DNA of 64,000 bases from Zerene cesonia (GCF_012273895.1 NC_052106.1:7068001-7132000), one strand, 5' to 3'. Shown: positions 10,721 to 23,514, numbered from the stretch's first letter. Notes: generated by a model from the sequence alone, not told the origin. Translations and numbers: made by a program.

Positions 10721-13602
10721 CGCTGCGAGCCCTTCACCATGTGCATGCACCAATATATCGCTCATGCAATTGTTTCATGAGCTAAAACAGAAATTTCCCG
10801 GTGTCCCCGATCATGTTGTATCAAACACCATTGAATTGTATTGCCATGATAAAAAAGCTTGTGAGACACATCTTCACAGAGAAGTCAAAACCTCCTTAAC
10901 GCACGCTTATCATGCGTCGTCGCTGGCAGCTGCACGCCAGCTCAATGAACTTAAGATCAATCCACCACTGAAGTGTCGCAATCAACCCATTGTAAGGCAC
11001 GAAGCTGTCAAATCAACTAATGTAAAATCTGTTACTTGCCAAGCTCCTCAGAAAGCTTTAATAAGCACAAATACAGAGTCAGATATTCCAAAAGTGAACA
11101 CTGATGCCAATCAAAATGTTGTTGATTTAAAAACAAATGAACCCCCTGCATGCTCGCCAATCACAATTGTGAATCTTGATAGTTGTTTTGTAAAGTACAA
11201 TGCAGAGTCTCCTAGTGATGTGGAATTGACAAATGAAAACAAAAAGGTTGATAATGAAAACCATGCAAGTCAACTGGAAGAAGTAAAGGAACAAATAAAG
11301 GTACCCGAGCAACCCGAAAGTACGAATTATAAAATATTAAAGAGTAATAAAATTAAATGTAATTTACATGAAAGGTTGGAAAGTGCTAAAGAGAAGAAAA
11401 CTATAAAGAAAAATAAGGATGAGCCAAAAGATCAACAACCACCAATAGAAAAACCACAAAGGCCGAATACATTGAATTTTATAAAACCCAATCCAGATAT
11501 TGCATTTAGTGAGAACACTAAACATCCAGAAGCTGACTCATGTCGAACTATTTCCCCAGCTCCATCTATACCAAAGTCAGAGGGCAAGGAGCATAAAAGC
11601 AGTCCATATAGAGCAGACAGAGGGTATCCTCTTAATTTATCTGTAAATGTCAACTGTCATATGGACTTAAGTCGTGCATACGCTGATCCTTGGTTAGAAG
11701 ATTACGAGAGTCCCAGAGCTATCACATCTGTTAATTTAACAGTTTGTACACCAACATCCAACATGGCTAGTCCAGTGAGAGAGAACAGAGAGGATGATGG
11801 AGGTTTTGAAGGGCATGTAACGGTGACAGTCAGTCCAAGCACAACGAGGCCTACAACGAAACGTAGAGCGCCGCCTCCCCCGTCATCGAGGATTGATTCA
11901 CCAAGACCTACCAGAGTTGCTCCTGATCCACCAGGAACAGGTAACTACTTTTACTTCATATGTTACTTTAATGATCAATGTGATTGATGTTAATATTTAT
12001 CAAGGAAACATCCATTATTTTATTATTTCAAAAACAGCCTTGTACCAATACACTATTGTTCCTGGTATGTCGTAACACTTAACTTACTTTAGAACTTCAA
12101 ACTTCACTTCAAACAATCAATGCAAATTGATTTTTAAGAAGTGTCATTAAGACTAAAAATATATTCACAAATTTTGTTTGGTTTGTTAAGTGAATGAGGA
12201 GATAAGTTGTTTACATTTTGCACAGCTAACATTAATAAAACTTTTCTTGGAAAAAGTATCAGTATGTAAATCAACTAAAGTGCTTAATAAATATAATGAT
12301 TCTAAGCATAGAATCCTTAATCTATTCTGGTTTTAAATAATTCCAGACCGTCTGTTGATTGAACGTCAAAAGGAGCGTCTCTCCCGTTTGGCGGCAGCAC
12401 TAGTGCAAGAGAAAGGTCGTTTGGCGCAATTGAATCGTGAGACGCAAATCTTAGCCGCACCCACCCCAACGCCCTCTGCAGCTCAGCGGTTGAAAGACCA
12501 TGTGGAACGGCTGAGAGACGAATGCGATATGCTTGCCAAGCGACTTGAGATGGGTGCTAGGGGTAAGCTGTTTTATGCACTGAAAGATACTCGATGTTGG
12601 TAAAAGTTATGACTTTACGTAATGTAATTTATATGATATTTAATTATGTATTTAAAATTATTGATAACCAGCATGGCCTTATTAAATAATGAAGAAACAT
12701 CGAGCATTTATTGTGAGCATTCATTGTAAGTCTGACTTTTAAATATTTGAATATACATTTAGATGTTTTTCTATTGAAACCAATAATTTATGTTGTAGAG
12801 GAAAATATGAAAACCTATTTAGACAGTTATGTATAGTTCACTTGTCCTTGGTACAAAAGAAATGATGATGCCATTCATATTATGTTAGACATATTTCTTG
12901 TAATTCTAACTTCACTTATCAGTATAAGCTTAATTATTATCAGTCACATACTGTATGGTTGTTTGTTTTAAGTTTTTTGTTGAACGGAAATGTATGTTTG
13001 TACTATTTTTATTTTAATAATGACAAACAAATGTCTTTTTACAAAATAATAAAAACAACACACACTTACATTATTCTGAGATTCAGATCAGAATTGATAT
13101 CTTTTTCATAAAATTTTAATGCAGTTTGTAAGATGTGAAGAACAATTAAATTTGGACGCTGAAATGTCTCATTGGTTACTTACTTTCTTTTCACGAAACA
13201 CCACCTCTCATTCACTTCTCATATTCTATATTGGCAACTACAGGAACAGCCTATGCCATTTCTACATTACAATTTTATATCTTCACAGCACCCAGGGTGA
13301 TGCCCGTTCCGGAGATGGATGACGCGGGCAACTTCTACAGCAACATATACACGGGCCAGCGGCCGTCCTCCTCGTGGCAGTGTCACATGTGCACCTTCAG
13401 GAACCACCCGCTGCTAGACAAGTGCGAGGAGTGCGACATGCCGCGAATATTCGTAGGTACGTCACCGGCCACCACGCACGACTCCGGCTTCGGCTCCTTT
13501 AGAGACAGGAACAGGCGCGGAGCCAACACCCTCGACACGGAAGTGACCGATTCCCCCGCCATAGCTAACATGGTGGGCGGCTGCCGTGCTGTTAACGTGT
13601 AA
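10701..13602 (+). CDS. TAB2: TAB2/TAB3 homologue (TAK1-binding adaptor; CUE + coiled coil + NZF)
   Basis: Adaptor that bridges K63-linked ubiquitin chains to the kinase TAK1 in NF-kB/JNK (in insects Imd) signalling. Coding exons are 10701-11940, 12347-12562 and 13289-13602, giving 589 residues if the last exon is read to its TAA. An N-terminal CUE domain (about 19-59) contains QKFPGVPDHVV. A long low-complexity middle is rich in K, E, N, P and S and ends in RRAPPPPSSR. A coiled coil at about 414-486 (RQKERLSRLAAALVQEK, LKDHVERLRDECDML) matches the TAK1-binding region. The NZF finger is WQCHMCTF...CEECDMPR, with Cys 517/520/531/534 and the ubiquitin-contacting Thr-Phe after the second Cys. Vertebrate TAB2/3 stop just after the NZF, whereas this frame adds about 48 residues. 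A donor after residue 541 offers a second C-terminus (see 16583-16775). The start is set by CUE position; an upstream ATG at 10691 is out of frame. Confidence 0.93.
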
Positions 13603-14291
13603 CATAAGTGTCAGTGCTCAGTGAGGCTAGTGCAAAACTAATGCATGACGGACATTGAATGATTTACCTTACCGAGTGATGTGATGTTCCTTTAGATTGC
13701 ATGTGTGTTCATTAACCAACCTTCCAACTAGTTACCGTTGAGCGTGGAAACTGTTAAGTGTTGCAATATTAATGCTAATTGCAAATGCCATTACGTTTGT
13801 TTTCTACTTTTAATCTCGTTGCGGATAGACGTAAGTATATTTATTATGTAATGTTAAAATACATCACATTTTTCTGGTCATGTAGGTCAGTTTGGGATCT
13901 CGTAAGAAGACTACTAAGCACCTTGCCAAAAATAATGGAAATTATTTAAACATTTGAATTGGTAGTTCAAGTTAGCTCAAATTTTGAAGTTTGCTCAGTG
14001 CACATTTTTTTATATAGCAACAATAATACTACTTGTACATTATTACACGTTTGGAGTTATATATAAACTACACCTACATGAGTTTATACTTATTGTACTT
14101 ATAAATGGTAAGCATGGAATATTTTTTGCTAATATGAGGCGGTAAATTTGAACTTTTTTCAATGAGAAAAAATTAGAGTTGAATAACATTAGTGCATAAT
14201 ACATTTTTAAATTATTGAAAATTATGAATTACATATGGATGAAATTATTAAATATCTTAGTTATAATTATTTTATGTTTAATAGGTTACTG
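13603..14291 (+). other. Probable TAB2 3' UTR (long form) or intron, up to the assembly gap
   Basis: AT-rich, with no convincing coding frame. It is the 3' UTR of the read-through form of TAB2, or part of the intron if the donor at 13457 is used. No clear AATAAA is seen before the N run. Confidence 0.45.
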
Positions 14292-15291
14292 NNNNNNNNN
14301 NNNNNNNNNNNNNNNNNNNNNNNNNNNNNNNNNNNNNNNNNNNNNNNNNNNNNNNNNNNNNNNNNNNNNNNNNNNNNNNNNNNNNNNNNNNNNNNNNNNN
14401 NNNNNNNNNNNNNNNNNNNNNNNNNNNNNNNNNNNNNNNNNNNNNNNNNNNNNNNNNNNNNNNNNNNNNNNNNNNNNNNNNNNNNNNNNNNNNNNNNNNN
14501 NNNNNNNNNNNNNNNNNNNNNNNNNNNNNNNNNNNNNNNNNNNNNNNNNNNNNNNNNNNNNNNNNNNNNNNNNNNNNNNNNNNNNNNNNNNNNNNNNNNN
14601 NNNNNNNNNNNNNNNNNNNNNNNNNNNNNNNNNNNNNNNNNNNNNNNNNNNNNNNNNNNNNNNNNNNNNNNNNNNNNNNNNNNNNNNNNNNNNNNNNNNN
14701 NNNNNNNNNNNNNNNNNNNNNNNNNNNNNNNNNNNNNNNNNNNNNNNNNNNNNNNNNNNNNNNNNNNNNNNNNNNNNNNNNNNNNNNNNNNNNNNNNNNN
14801 NNNNNNNNNNNNNNNNNNNNNNNNNNNNNNNNNNNNNNNNNNNNNNNNNNNNNNNNNNNNNNNNNNNNNNNNNNNNNNNNNNNNNNNNNNNNNNNNNNNN
14901 NNNNNNNNNNNNNNNNNNNNNNNNNNNNNNNNNNNNNNNNNNNNNNNNNNNNNNNNNNNNNNNNNNNNNNNNNNNNNNNNNNNNNNNNNNNNNNNNNNNN
15001 NNNNNNNNNNNNNNNNNNNNNNNNNNNNNNNNNNNNNNNNNNNNNNNNNNNNNNNNNNNNNNNNNNNNNNNNNNNNNNNNNNNNNNNNNNNNNNNNNNNN
15101 NNNNNNNNNNNNNNNNNNNNNNNNNNNNNNNNNNNNNNNNNNNNNNNNNNNNNNNNNNNNNNNNNNNNNNNNNNNNNNNNNNNNNNNNNNNNNNNNNNNN
15201 NNNNNNNNNNNNNNNNNNNNNNNNNNNNNNNNNNNNNNNNNNNNNNNNNNNNNNNNNNNNNNNNNNNNNNNNNNNNNNNNNNNNNNNNNNN
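14292..15291. other. Assembly gap (1,000 N placeholder)
   Basis: Exactly 1,000 N, the usual placeholder for a gap of unknown length. The right edge abuts a LINE 3' end, so a retrotransposon copy probably caused the break. Long open frames drawn across it are artefacts. Confidence 0.98.
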
Positions 15292-15375
15292 CGGTCGTGG
15301 TGGAAATCTTTGAGGGAGGCCTTTGTCCAGCAGTGGACGTCCCACGGCTGAAACGACGACGACGACGAACTGCAA
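15292..15375 (+). mobile_element. LINE 3' end truncated by the assembly gap
   Basis: The words gggaggcctttgtccagcag, tggacgtcccacggctg and the GACGAC tandem tail are the well-known 3' end of a lepidopteran non-LTR retrotransposon. Only the last 80 or so bases are present; the body is presumably inside the gap. Confidence 0.7.
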
Positions 15376-16582
15376 CTGCAACAAAAGGTGACTGACTAAC
15401 ATATTGACCTATCGATGCACAGCGCAATTCACTGGACAGGTTAGACTGAAATTAGGCATCCGCTAAGAAAGGATTTTGACAATTTCTACCTAAGGGGATA
15501 AAATAGTGGATATACCATGATAATTTATTCTGTCCACTAGTTACCGCCTGCCCCAGATGCGCGCGTATTGTTCCATTTTGAAAAATATAGCCTGCAACAC
15601 TTAGTAAAGATTTTCAAAATCGCTCCAGTAGATTTAAAAATTATCCCCTACAGCCTTACAAAATCACAAACGCAAACACAAATGAGGGTAATAGTTTTAA
15701 AATAGATAATATGTATTCTGTGACTACCACATCTGGTGCGATCAAAAGAGATTTCAAAGAAAAATAATAAAGTTTCAGATATCTTGCTCTTATTCTGATA
15801 GTCATTGCCTCATGGAAAGAGACAGCTAACTGCAAATATTTATGAGCTTTTATATACATTTTTATATCACAGATTTAAACTTGTATTTAAGATAAATCAT
15901 AAAATATTGTTTCATTAAGTAGAAAGATTTTAGCTAAAATTTGATATTTTAATTTCAAAATTGCATAATTCGTTTTTTTATTTATTTCTTTAATTATACC
16001 TACTGATGATTTTCGTAAGATCTCTTTCAAATTGGTGCAAATTTTGGCATCGGGCATTTCATACATAATGGATAAACAATTAACAAACAATTGTAGGTTA
16101 ATATGTTTTTGCGACTTCATTTATATTGTTAGGATATATTAATGTTATGTTTCTTGAAATTCTGACTTTAGATACTAATTTAGTTATTACTGAAATGAAA
16201 TTATTGTGATCGATAAATGTTTATATGTATATTAGTTAATAAATTGTTATTTAGTAAAAATAATGAATATTTTATTACTATTCGGAACGAAAACAGTTAA
16301 AATAAACATTGTCTGACGTAAATAATTGTGACATTTTTTCCTCCCTTTTTAATCGTTACCACTTCCTACACTATATTTTCCGTACATATGAATGTACAAT
16401 AATGCAATGTGTGTGGTGTGATTTTTTCTAATATAAAAAAAAAAAACATCGAAGCAACATAGAACAAGGTAAGTCACTAATTATGTTGTCTATGGAATGC
16501 TGTCGTGAGTGTTTATTCTAACGTGAGTATTGTCTTGAAAAGCAAATCGCAAATGTTATAACTGTGTTTTGTTTTTGTACAG
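15376..16582. other. Non-coding stretch, intron of the spliced TAB2 form or intergenic
   Basis: AT-rich. Small open frames on the minus strand (15656-16120) have no recognisable content. A sequence ending gaacaag with a consensus donor GTAAGT at about 16468 might be an extra exon border, but no acceptor or frame supports it. Confidence 0.4.
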
Positions 16583-16775
16583 TTCGTGCTCCGGATGGAA
16601 TAACTGTTCGCTTAATGCCCGGTCGTCGGAGTAAGTATATCAACATTATAAGTTAGAAATAACCCGTTATAAAAAGCAATATGGCTCCACAAGCGCCTAT
16701 AGATTATAGAGTTTAATTGGCAACTACAATCCAAATTTTTCGTTTTCAGAGATTGTGCGGTCGTGGGTTTTATGA
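16583..16775 (+). CDS. TAB2: Candidate alternative C-terminal exons of TAB2
   Basis: Two small exons fit the TAB2 phase. The donor GTACGT at 13457 ends TAB2 exon 3 in phase 1 after ...MPRIFV. Exon 16583-16630 (48 nt, acceptor gtttttgtacag, donor GTAAGT) continues as VRAPDGITVRLMPGRR. Exon 16750-16775 (acceptor cgttttcag) completes K and adds IVRSWVL before a TGA. The resulting protein would have 565 residues with a basic tail directly after the NZF. Both splice sites are strong and the phases match at both joins, which is unlikely by chance. The intron would span the N gap. Whether this or the read-through form is the main product cannot be told from sequence. Confidence 0.5.
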
Positions 16776-17787
16776 AACGAAGTAATGCCTACGAATTATA
16801 CGTTCTCTAATCTATCTTAAGTGCAGTAGTTGAAAACAATCTGTGATATTCGCATTTGGTCATAAAAGTCTGATTTTACGTTGATATTTTGAGTCACATT
16901 CCAAATTGTAAGAAGGCTTGTCTATGATTGCATTTTATAGGCTTCGGGAAAATACCGATAAAGTATGAAATCAATTCCTTCCTATTCTCACTCGAGTGCT
17001 CTGTTGTACCAAATGCGAATAACTGTATGTTATTTACATTTTATCACTGCTGCACTTTAGGTGGATAGGAAAGTACTACGTAGTGAAAATACTGTATTAG
17101 TACGTACCTATTGTAATACTATTAAATATCTTATCAATTTTGTATTTATCGTTAGATATTTCGATATTATTGAGAAATCTATATCAAAGCTTGGATGAAC
17201 GTGAGACGATGTATTTATATTTATTATAATATGTATATGAGTAGGTTTATAGAGGCCCGTTTCAAATTAGGAATTTTTATACAAGGAAAATTTTAATGGA
17301 ATTTTTAATAAATAAATGTGAAGTGGAACGGAAATGGAGTCACATTTATAAATAAAAGCGTATTCACAGTAAACTCAATTAGAATCTAAACTTACTTATT
17401 ATATCGGTTGAAAATCCGTATTTAATTTACTGAAAGTACTTTGAAAGAACACTTCAATGCTATGAAACTAAAAAAATAACTATTATGTACTCAAGCATAC
17501 TCATACAAATTACTTTTAAAAAATATGCATAATAACCACATCTGCTACGTTTCTGCGAATTAAAAATTAATTGTAGCAAATAGTTAAAATACCTTCGTAA
17601 AATTTGTTATTCCATAGCTAAAATCTCTAACATCGAAAATATTAAAAATTTAAGTGTTCAAATGCCACAGTGTAATAAGTTGTAACATTTAATTGAATTC
17701 AGTTTTCAATGAATATTCAATACAATGTAATTTCTTTAGGCCACGGACGAACAATAAATACCTAAAACGTCCATACTTTGGGCTTAA

Positions 17788-18287
17788 GGGGACTACATAA
17801 GCTAAAGACTTCAGTAAAAAAAATAAACTTAACGATTAAAAACCCTACAAATACTCGAGCAAACATTCTGATATTCAACTGAAGAAGGAAGATTCTATTA
17901 CTTTTTTTTTTGTTTGTAACCATACATCGCTAGTTTTCATTCAATTGACATGATATTTTTAACCATACATCGCTAGTTTTCATTCAATTGACATGATATT
18001 TTTTGTGGCTGATGAAAATGACTGATGACCGTGACCTTTATTGTAGAAAAGAATAAATTGTCAAAGAACATAGTAATTTAATAATGATTATTTTTTTAGT
18101 ATCAACAATAGAGTTTTAGTGAGTCACGTATTCTTATTTCTGAGCATAACTTATAAGCATGTGTGCGCGCGGCCCTTGTGTACCGACAGTGGGCCGAGTC
18201 CGTTGATTCTAGCAGACCATAGATAATACTATCGGCACGTAGATTGTATAAGTGTGTGCGTGCTTTATTCTATCTCTTGTAGTCCCC
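17788..18287. mobile_element. 500-bp TTAA-flanked MITE (piggyBac- or Kolobok-type)
   Basis: The left end is TTAA|GGGGACTACATAAG (TTAA at 17784-17787) and the right end is CTTGTAGTCCCC|TTAA (TTAA at 18288-18291). The ends are an inverted repeat GGGGACTACA with partial pairing beyond. TTAA target duplications are the mark of piggyBac and Kolobok elements. The element is exactly 500 bp, has no coding frame and is therefore non-autonomous. A 43-bp tandem duplication lies inside. Confidence 0.7.
17918..18003 (+). repeat. 43-bp tandem duplication inside the TTAA element
   Basis: Two adjacent exact copies of a 43-bp unit beginning aaccatacatcgctagtttt occupy 17918-17960 and 17961-18003. The identity suggests a recent duplication. 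Confidence 0.85.
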
Positions 18288-20194
18288 TTAAAAATAATGT
18301 ATGTTCATGATAATGAAAGGAAAAGATATCATATCGGCTTAAAACTAGACGATCGAAGCCATTGATTTTGTTTATAAATATACTTCCTCTAAAATTTGCG
18401 AACTTACACATAAAGTACACCTTTTACTAAAACTTTAATTACAGTAGGATTCCTCCTTAAAAATTATTATTATTTACAATAATTACAATAACAGTTTCCT
18501 TAGAAAAATTGCGTCATTTTATAACGACGTTTATCACGTGTAATTAATGCGGCGTATTTTGCGCTTTTTTTTTTCAACAAAAATGAATAAAATATCGATG
18601 AGGTTGTAATAAATACGGAATATATTCTAGAGTCCCAATTTCCACTAAAAAGTTACTGAAAATAAATTGATGTAAACACAAGTCAAAGTTATTGGGAAAT
18701 ACAGAATTATTTAATTAAAAATAATAAATTTAGAGGATCCAATTAAGGAGAAGAAAAATCCTACTAAAAATATTAATAAAGTTTGATTGAAAAGTTCGTT
18801 TGATTCGATGATTTCGTTATTCAATATAATTGCCTTCGAGGCTCATACAACAAAGAAGGCAGTCGATGAATATACCAGCCGTAGTCAGCCGATTGTTGCT
18901 GCATTCCAATCAGTTAACTATGTATAGTCCACACAGATGACCTTTATTTTGATTATTGAGTGAAAAAATGGAACTGAGTGTCATCCATTGCCACATATCA
19001 ATCCATAAATTCGTTAGGTTGGGTCTATTGTGAGCTCAAGCAGCACTAGCTACGAACAGAACTTTCTCAAACCCAAAATATATTCATCCACGATATGCAC
19101 AACTCTTACTTTTATCCATTTTCTTTAAACTGATAAATGGTGCTTCATTCAGAACGTTATACCCCAAAAAGTTATTAAGTTTACATCAAATGTATTTAAT
19201 AAACGTAACATTAATGAGTGTTTTAGCCTTTTTTGTATTTGTCCGCGACCCAAGTGAACTTTTCAACCAAACCTTGAAAGCCCTCTATCAATTATATCGT
19301 CATATAACCCACAGTTTTCTCTTTTTTTATTTTAGATATTATTAAGAATTATTGCGATACATTTTATTGCTAGCTATTTGGTATACTTGTACAATATGAT
19401 TTTTTTGGCTTGCCCTATTTTTTATAATTTTGTGTTCTAATTAGAGCCGTTACTGATAATGAGATATACTTATGGACATGATGATAAAAAATGTATTGTT
19501 TATTATCCAGTGTTACTAGTTTTTAATAATACTTGAAGATAATAAAGAGTTTAGCGATTATGCAAAACATCCAAAGTATGAGATTCATGACTTTTCTACG
19601 TAATGTGTTGCTATAAGCAAATCACTTTTATCGTAAATCTTAAGTATGAAATATACATTTTCAATAGCAGTGTCTTAGTAGCAGTTGTAGGGCAAATAAG
19701 TTTAAGAATGTATTGACGACTTAGTAACGACTTGCAACGATGATTCATATTCCAAACCTCATAACATGTAAATAAATAAAAAAACATGTTCTTTGTGAAA
19801 TATTCTTTGCAATCAAACCTTTGCCTAAAACTGAAATTATTTGCTCTTAGGTTTTCTAAAAAGTAACTAGCTTAGCTTCTCTTGGTTCGAACAGGTTTAA
19901 CATAAAAGTGATGAAACGGACATATGTGTAAATCAAAAACCTACCTATATATACCTAATAAATAATCATAATTGTTGGTTCATCATTATAGTCACCTTAC
20001 ATAATAACACAATTTTACACACGAATTATTAATTTATTTGACCAATCCAAAAACAATAAAAGCTAAATTTATATAATTACTGGCAACACAAGCGAATAAC
20101 GGCGAAGTTTTGTGTTCCTAGTCAGTAGTCACATATAAAATTTGTGAGTGCTTAAATTGAATAAGCCAAATAATCTACAAGACCCGTGTCTCAT

Positions 20195-20285
20195 TATGAG
20201 GCCGATGATAGGTGATCAGCCTTCTGTGTTCTGCCAGACAGAGACCGTTATGTCTTTCGTCCCCAACAAGAATCGAACCTAGATT
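20195..20285 (-). repeat. Possible tRNA-derived SINE fragment
   Basis: Read on the minus strand it holds a good RNA polymerase III B-box-like word, AGGTTCGATTC. A clear A box and poly(A) tail are not seen. The assignment rests on the B box alone. Confidence 0.3.
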
Positions 20286-21060
20286 TTACGCTCAAATAGT
20301 AAGGAATAAACCAAAGGCTAGTATAGTATTATGCTCTCTGTGGCAAGGATGAGTTATCTAAAACATGTAGGAACTCAAAATTTGATTTCAAATACCTTGC
20401 TAGCAGTAATTACTAATTAATCACACCGAATTTTTTGCCGTGTGTATTTTCAAATGAAGTCAAAGGCAGATACTCTCCAATTTAAATTATAACCACTTCT
20501 CGTTTATAGCAGTTATAGGTTTATGTACAAACACCGCCAGCAAGCTTAAGTAGCTTCAAATTCTTTAGATAAGATTAACTTTATGATGTATAGATATATA
20601 TTTGTCAATATTTTGATCAATGAATCGAAGTACTCATAAAACAACCAGAGAAGAAAAAAAGAGAAGGTTGCTGCATCTTTTTGGACATCTAATTGGCCTT
20701 AAATTTGCCGCGCTTTCAAACTGCCGCCATGATGCAACGCTATATATCCCGCTTATGGGCAAATCCGAAACTGAATTTTTTGGCTGAAGTATATCTAAAT
20801 AAAATTAATAATGCTACGTCATACGGGTGCGCAACAAAATCAACGGGCGGCGAATAACAATAATTGTTTAAACGTGGTAAAATATGAATGTTCGTTATTC
20901 GCTTACCCATTCGCACGATAGTGAAAATGCGGTATGTTATGATGTGAACAATTCTTAACTTTCATTTTAATCGGTTTACTCAGTTACAAAAAGTAATGTG
21001 AATAAAAAACAGATGTATTTGTAAAATATTCCTGTTCTTTTATTAGGTATCTAACCAATT

Positions 21061-21064
21061 AATA

Positions 21065-21103
<39 letters not shown>

Positions 21104-21104
21104 C
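21061..21104 (+). repeat. TA dinucleotide microsatellite followed by poly-T
   Basis: About 13 TA repeats run directly into about 18 T. Simple sequence, prone to length variation. Confidence 0.95.
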
Positions 21105-22803
21105 GATTTAATTATGTTGACATCTTGGGATATTATGTTGACATAATTGACACTATGACAAACAATGTGTTGAAGCACCCTCCACACAATTTAATCTTCA
21201 AAACAATCTACTATCAATAAAGGCCCCAGGCCCCAATATGAGATACCTTCCCATCTCCCAACTTTAGTACTACATATTAACAATCATTGTAACTGGTCGA
21301 AATTCGCTTGTGATGACTTGTAACAGTAATCAGTATTAAATTTTTATAGGTCACAACCCTACAGTATTTAGGTATCCAAAATTAATTTCACCATTAGGGA
21401 TCTGGAAATTTTTGTAATTTAAACTGTGATTTCTAGTCGATGTTCTGAAATGTAGGCCTGTTATTTTCTACATGGAAAAAATTGCAATCAAATGAGAATT
21501 CAGAAGGCATATTGATTATTCCGCTTTACGTACTTATTTTAAGTAAAAAGCATTTGTATGTATAAATAAAATTGTGCTCATCTGTAGCTTAAATCTATTT
21601 AGCATGCTTTGATTTTTATTTTAATTTACATGGCAACACATACAATCTTACGAAATTTATTAACACTCAACTTCGACTATTAGAAATTTTATAAGCAATA
21701 TGAACCTATCATATTTCTTAAAAATCTAAGCGTGCTATATATAGATCAAAAGCTATAATTGTATATATTATGAATAAGTACCATGTATTGTTATTTTTGC
21801 TTTTGATTATCGTAAAAATGTGCAAGTTTTTAAAAAATTCCGCAATACAAATAAAATTGTATACCTCTATTACATTAGATAATCATCTGTAACACAAACT
21901 TATGTAGGTTTTTGAAAATATTATACTGGTTACTTTTTCTGATTCAGTAGGGTATTCAAATCTCAACGAAAATCTTTCTCAGTGACATCAGCAAAGTAAA
22001 TATTAAAGGTATGAGCGCATACAAATTGTTAAATATTTAAATAGGTTTTTTATATTATGAGGAAATGTTAGCGATTTTAAATGTTTACTTACTAAATGTA
22101 TTTAACTAGTGATTTGACAGTTACTACTTGCCACATCAAAAATAAATAAAATTTTATTTACTGCAGATATTAAGAAATGTTGACACTAAAGAAACAAAAT
22201 CGTATGTCAGTCACCTCAGTTAAAACTTGCACAGTTTTACCCATTTCTAGTGCTTCTATAGTATTTGAATTAGGGGATATATATCTAAAACTTGGTATAT
22301 GTACTTACTATCATGTGTATCAAAATAAAACTTGTTATTGAAATTTGTTTAACTTGTTTTTTATTATCTTATAATTTTTGTAGATCTACGATTATAATGA
22401 AAATGTTAGAACCTACAAATACTTAAAAAAACACGAAATAAGAAACTTGGCTAATGAGAATATATTTTCAAACCATAGAATTTTTTTAGTTCTTAGAACA
22501 AAAATATTTCAACATCGGTTCCTTCCATTGAAATGTTACTGACAATTGAAGAACAAAATTATATTATTGATATCATTATCTCCTATTTAGATTTTTAACA
22601 AAGCAAGAATTCATCTTAAAATTTTCTTTAAATTTTTATCTTTTTTAAAATAGCAACTCATTGACTTACCAAATAGTAAAGAATAAAAAGAAACTAAGAG
22701 AAGTCACACTGTACATTATTGTCCTTTTCTTATGGAACCTATCCATTGATTATACTATTTACAGAATCACATTACATATTGTAAAACCTGACTGACAAAG
22801 TAT

Positions 22804-23514
22804 TTAAATTGCAGTTCCCCGTTCTAAGTTCTGTTTAATCTCTGCAGTGTGTTCACCATAGAATCGTTCCAACTTCTTATTGAATTTGGCATTCCGTTCA
22901 TTAATGTAATCAATATCAGCGTCGTCATTGTGAGTCCGTCTCCTGGAATATTTAGCTCTTTTGGCAATTTGTCCCTCCAGGTCATCTACCATTTTATCCA
23001 CGGCTTCCTTTCTATCTTTGTGCATTCCGTGAATAATCACGTTTGGTCCGCCGTAGAAAGCGTCGCCATATTTTTGTTTTTGCTGTTCATATTGCTCCAT
23101 ATCTGCTGACGGCATGTTCTTGACAAGACGGTTATATTGCCTAACTGTTGCTTGTTCGTACGTCGAGAAGCCTTGATCTGGATTCTTTTTCTTCTTTTTA
23201 CGTTCTAATCTCTCCGCTTCTACTGCTGATATGTTGAGTAATTTGACTCGGTCGTAATCCTTACCTTCTTTGGCAGCTTCCTCGCGTTTCTTCTGGTCGT
23301 CCATTAACCATTCTGCCTGACGGCGTTTCGCTTCGTAGTTTGACGGTAACTTGTTTCTAGCTTCTTCAGCTACGACTTCTTGATGGTTGTGGCTCCTTGC
23401 CTCGTTTCTAGCGTTGTGCAAGGTTCGCAGTCTCTTCAAGCGTTCCGCTTGTTTCTCAGCGAATGACATTTCTTTAGGTGCTGTCGTTACTTGTTCTATT
23501 TCATTTGAACTCAT
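22804..23514 (-). CDS. SYF2: Pre-mRNA-splicing factor SYF2, intronless
   Basis: Subunit of the Prp19-associated (NTC/XAB2-Aquarius) part of the spliceosome, nuclear. A single open frame of 236 residues starts at MSSNEIEQVTT (human SYF2 has 243). The protein is highly charged. The N-terminal helix is AERLKRLRTLHNARNEAR, then KRRQAEWLMDD (63-73), a lysine run in ERLERKKKKK (101-110, NLS-like) and YGDAFYGGPNVIIHG (149-163). The C-terminal DIDYINERNAKFNKKLERFYG (200-220) is strongly conserved in SYF2. The length and complete collinearity argue for a functional gene; absence of introns is seen, its cause is not known. It lies head to head with Clic, 661 bp between start codons, so a shared or back-to-back promoter is likely. 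Confidence 0.95.
   Translation of the reverse strand: MSSNEIEQVTTAPKEMSFAEKQAERLKRLRTLHNARNEARSHNHQEVVAEEARNKLPSNYEAKRRQAEWLMDDQKKREEAAKEGKDYDRVKLLNISAVEAERLERKKKKKNPDQGFSTYEQATVRQYNRLVKNMPSADMEQYEQQKQKYGDAFYGGPNVIIHGMHKDRKEAVDKMVDDLEGQIAKRAKYSRRRTHNDDADIDYINERNAKFNKKLERFYGEHTAEIKQNLERGTAI

Larger units (their letters stand above)
16776..22803. other. Gene-poor 6-kb region between TAB2 and SYF2
   Basis: No coding gene is seen on either strand. It contains a 500-bp inverted-repeat element at 17788-18287, a possible tRNA-derived SINE fragment near 20195-20285 and a TA/poly-T microsatellite at 21061-21104. The last few hundred bases are the likely SYF2 3' UTR and flank. Confidence 0.5.

Noticed and set aside
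11432..11653. Minus-strand frames inside TAB2 exon 1
   Set aside because: Shadows of the long plus-strand exon; no independent support.
14215..15427. Long open frames on both strands (370-386 codons)
   Set aside because: They run through 1,000 N and are artefacts of the gap; the real bases on each side are non-coding or LINE sequence.
20195..20285. A functional tRNA gene
   Set aside because: Only a B-box-like word is seen; no cloverleaf, acceptor stem or terminator.
22849..23109. Plus-strand 86-codon frame
   Set aside because: Shadow of SYF2 on the opposite strand.
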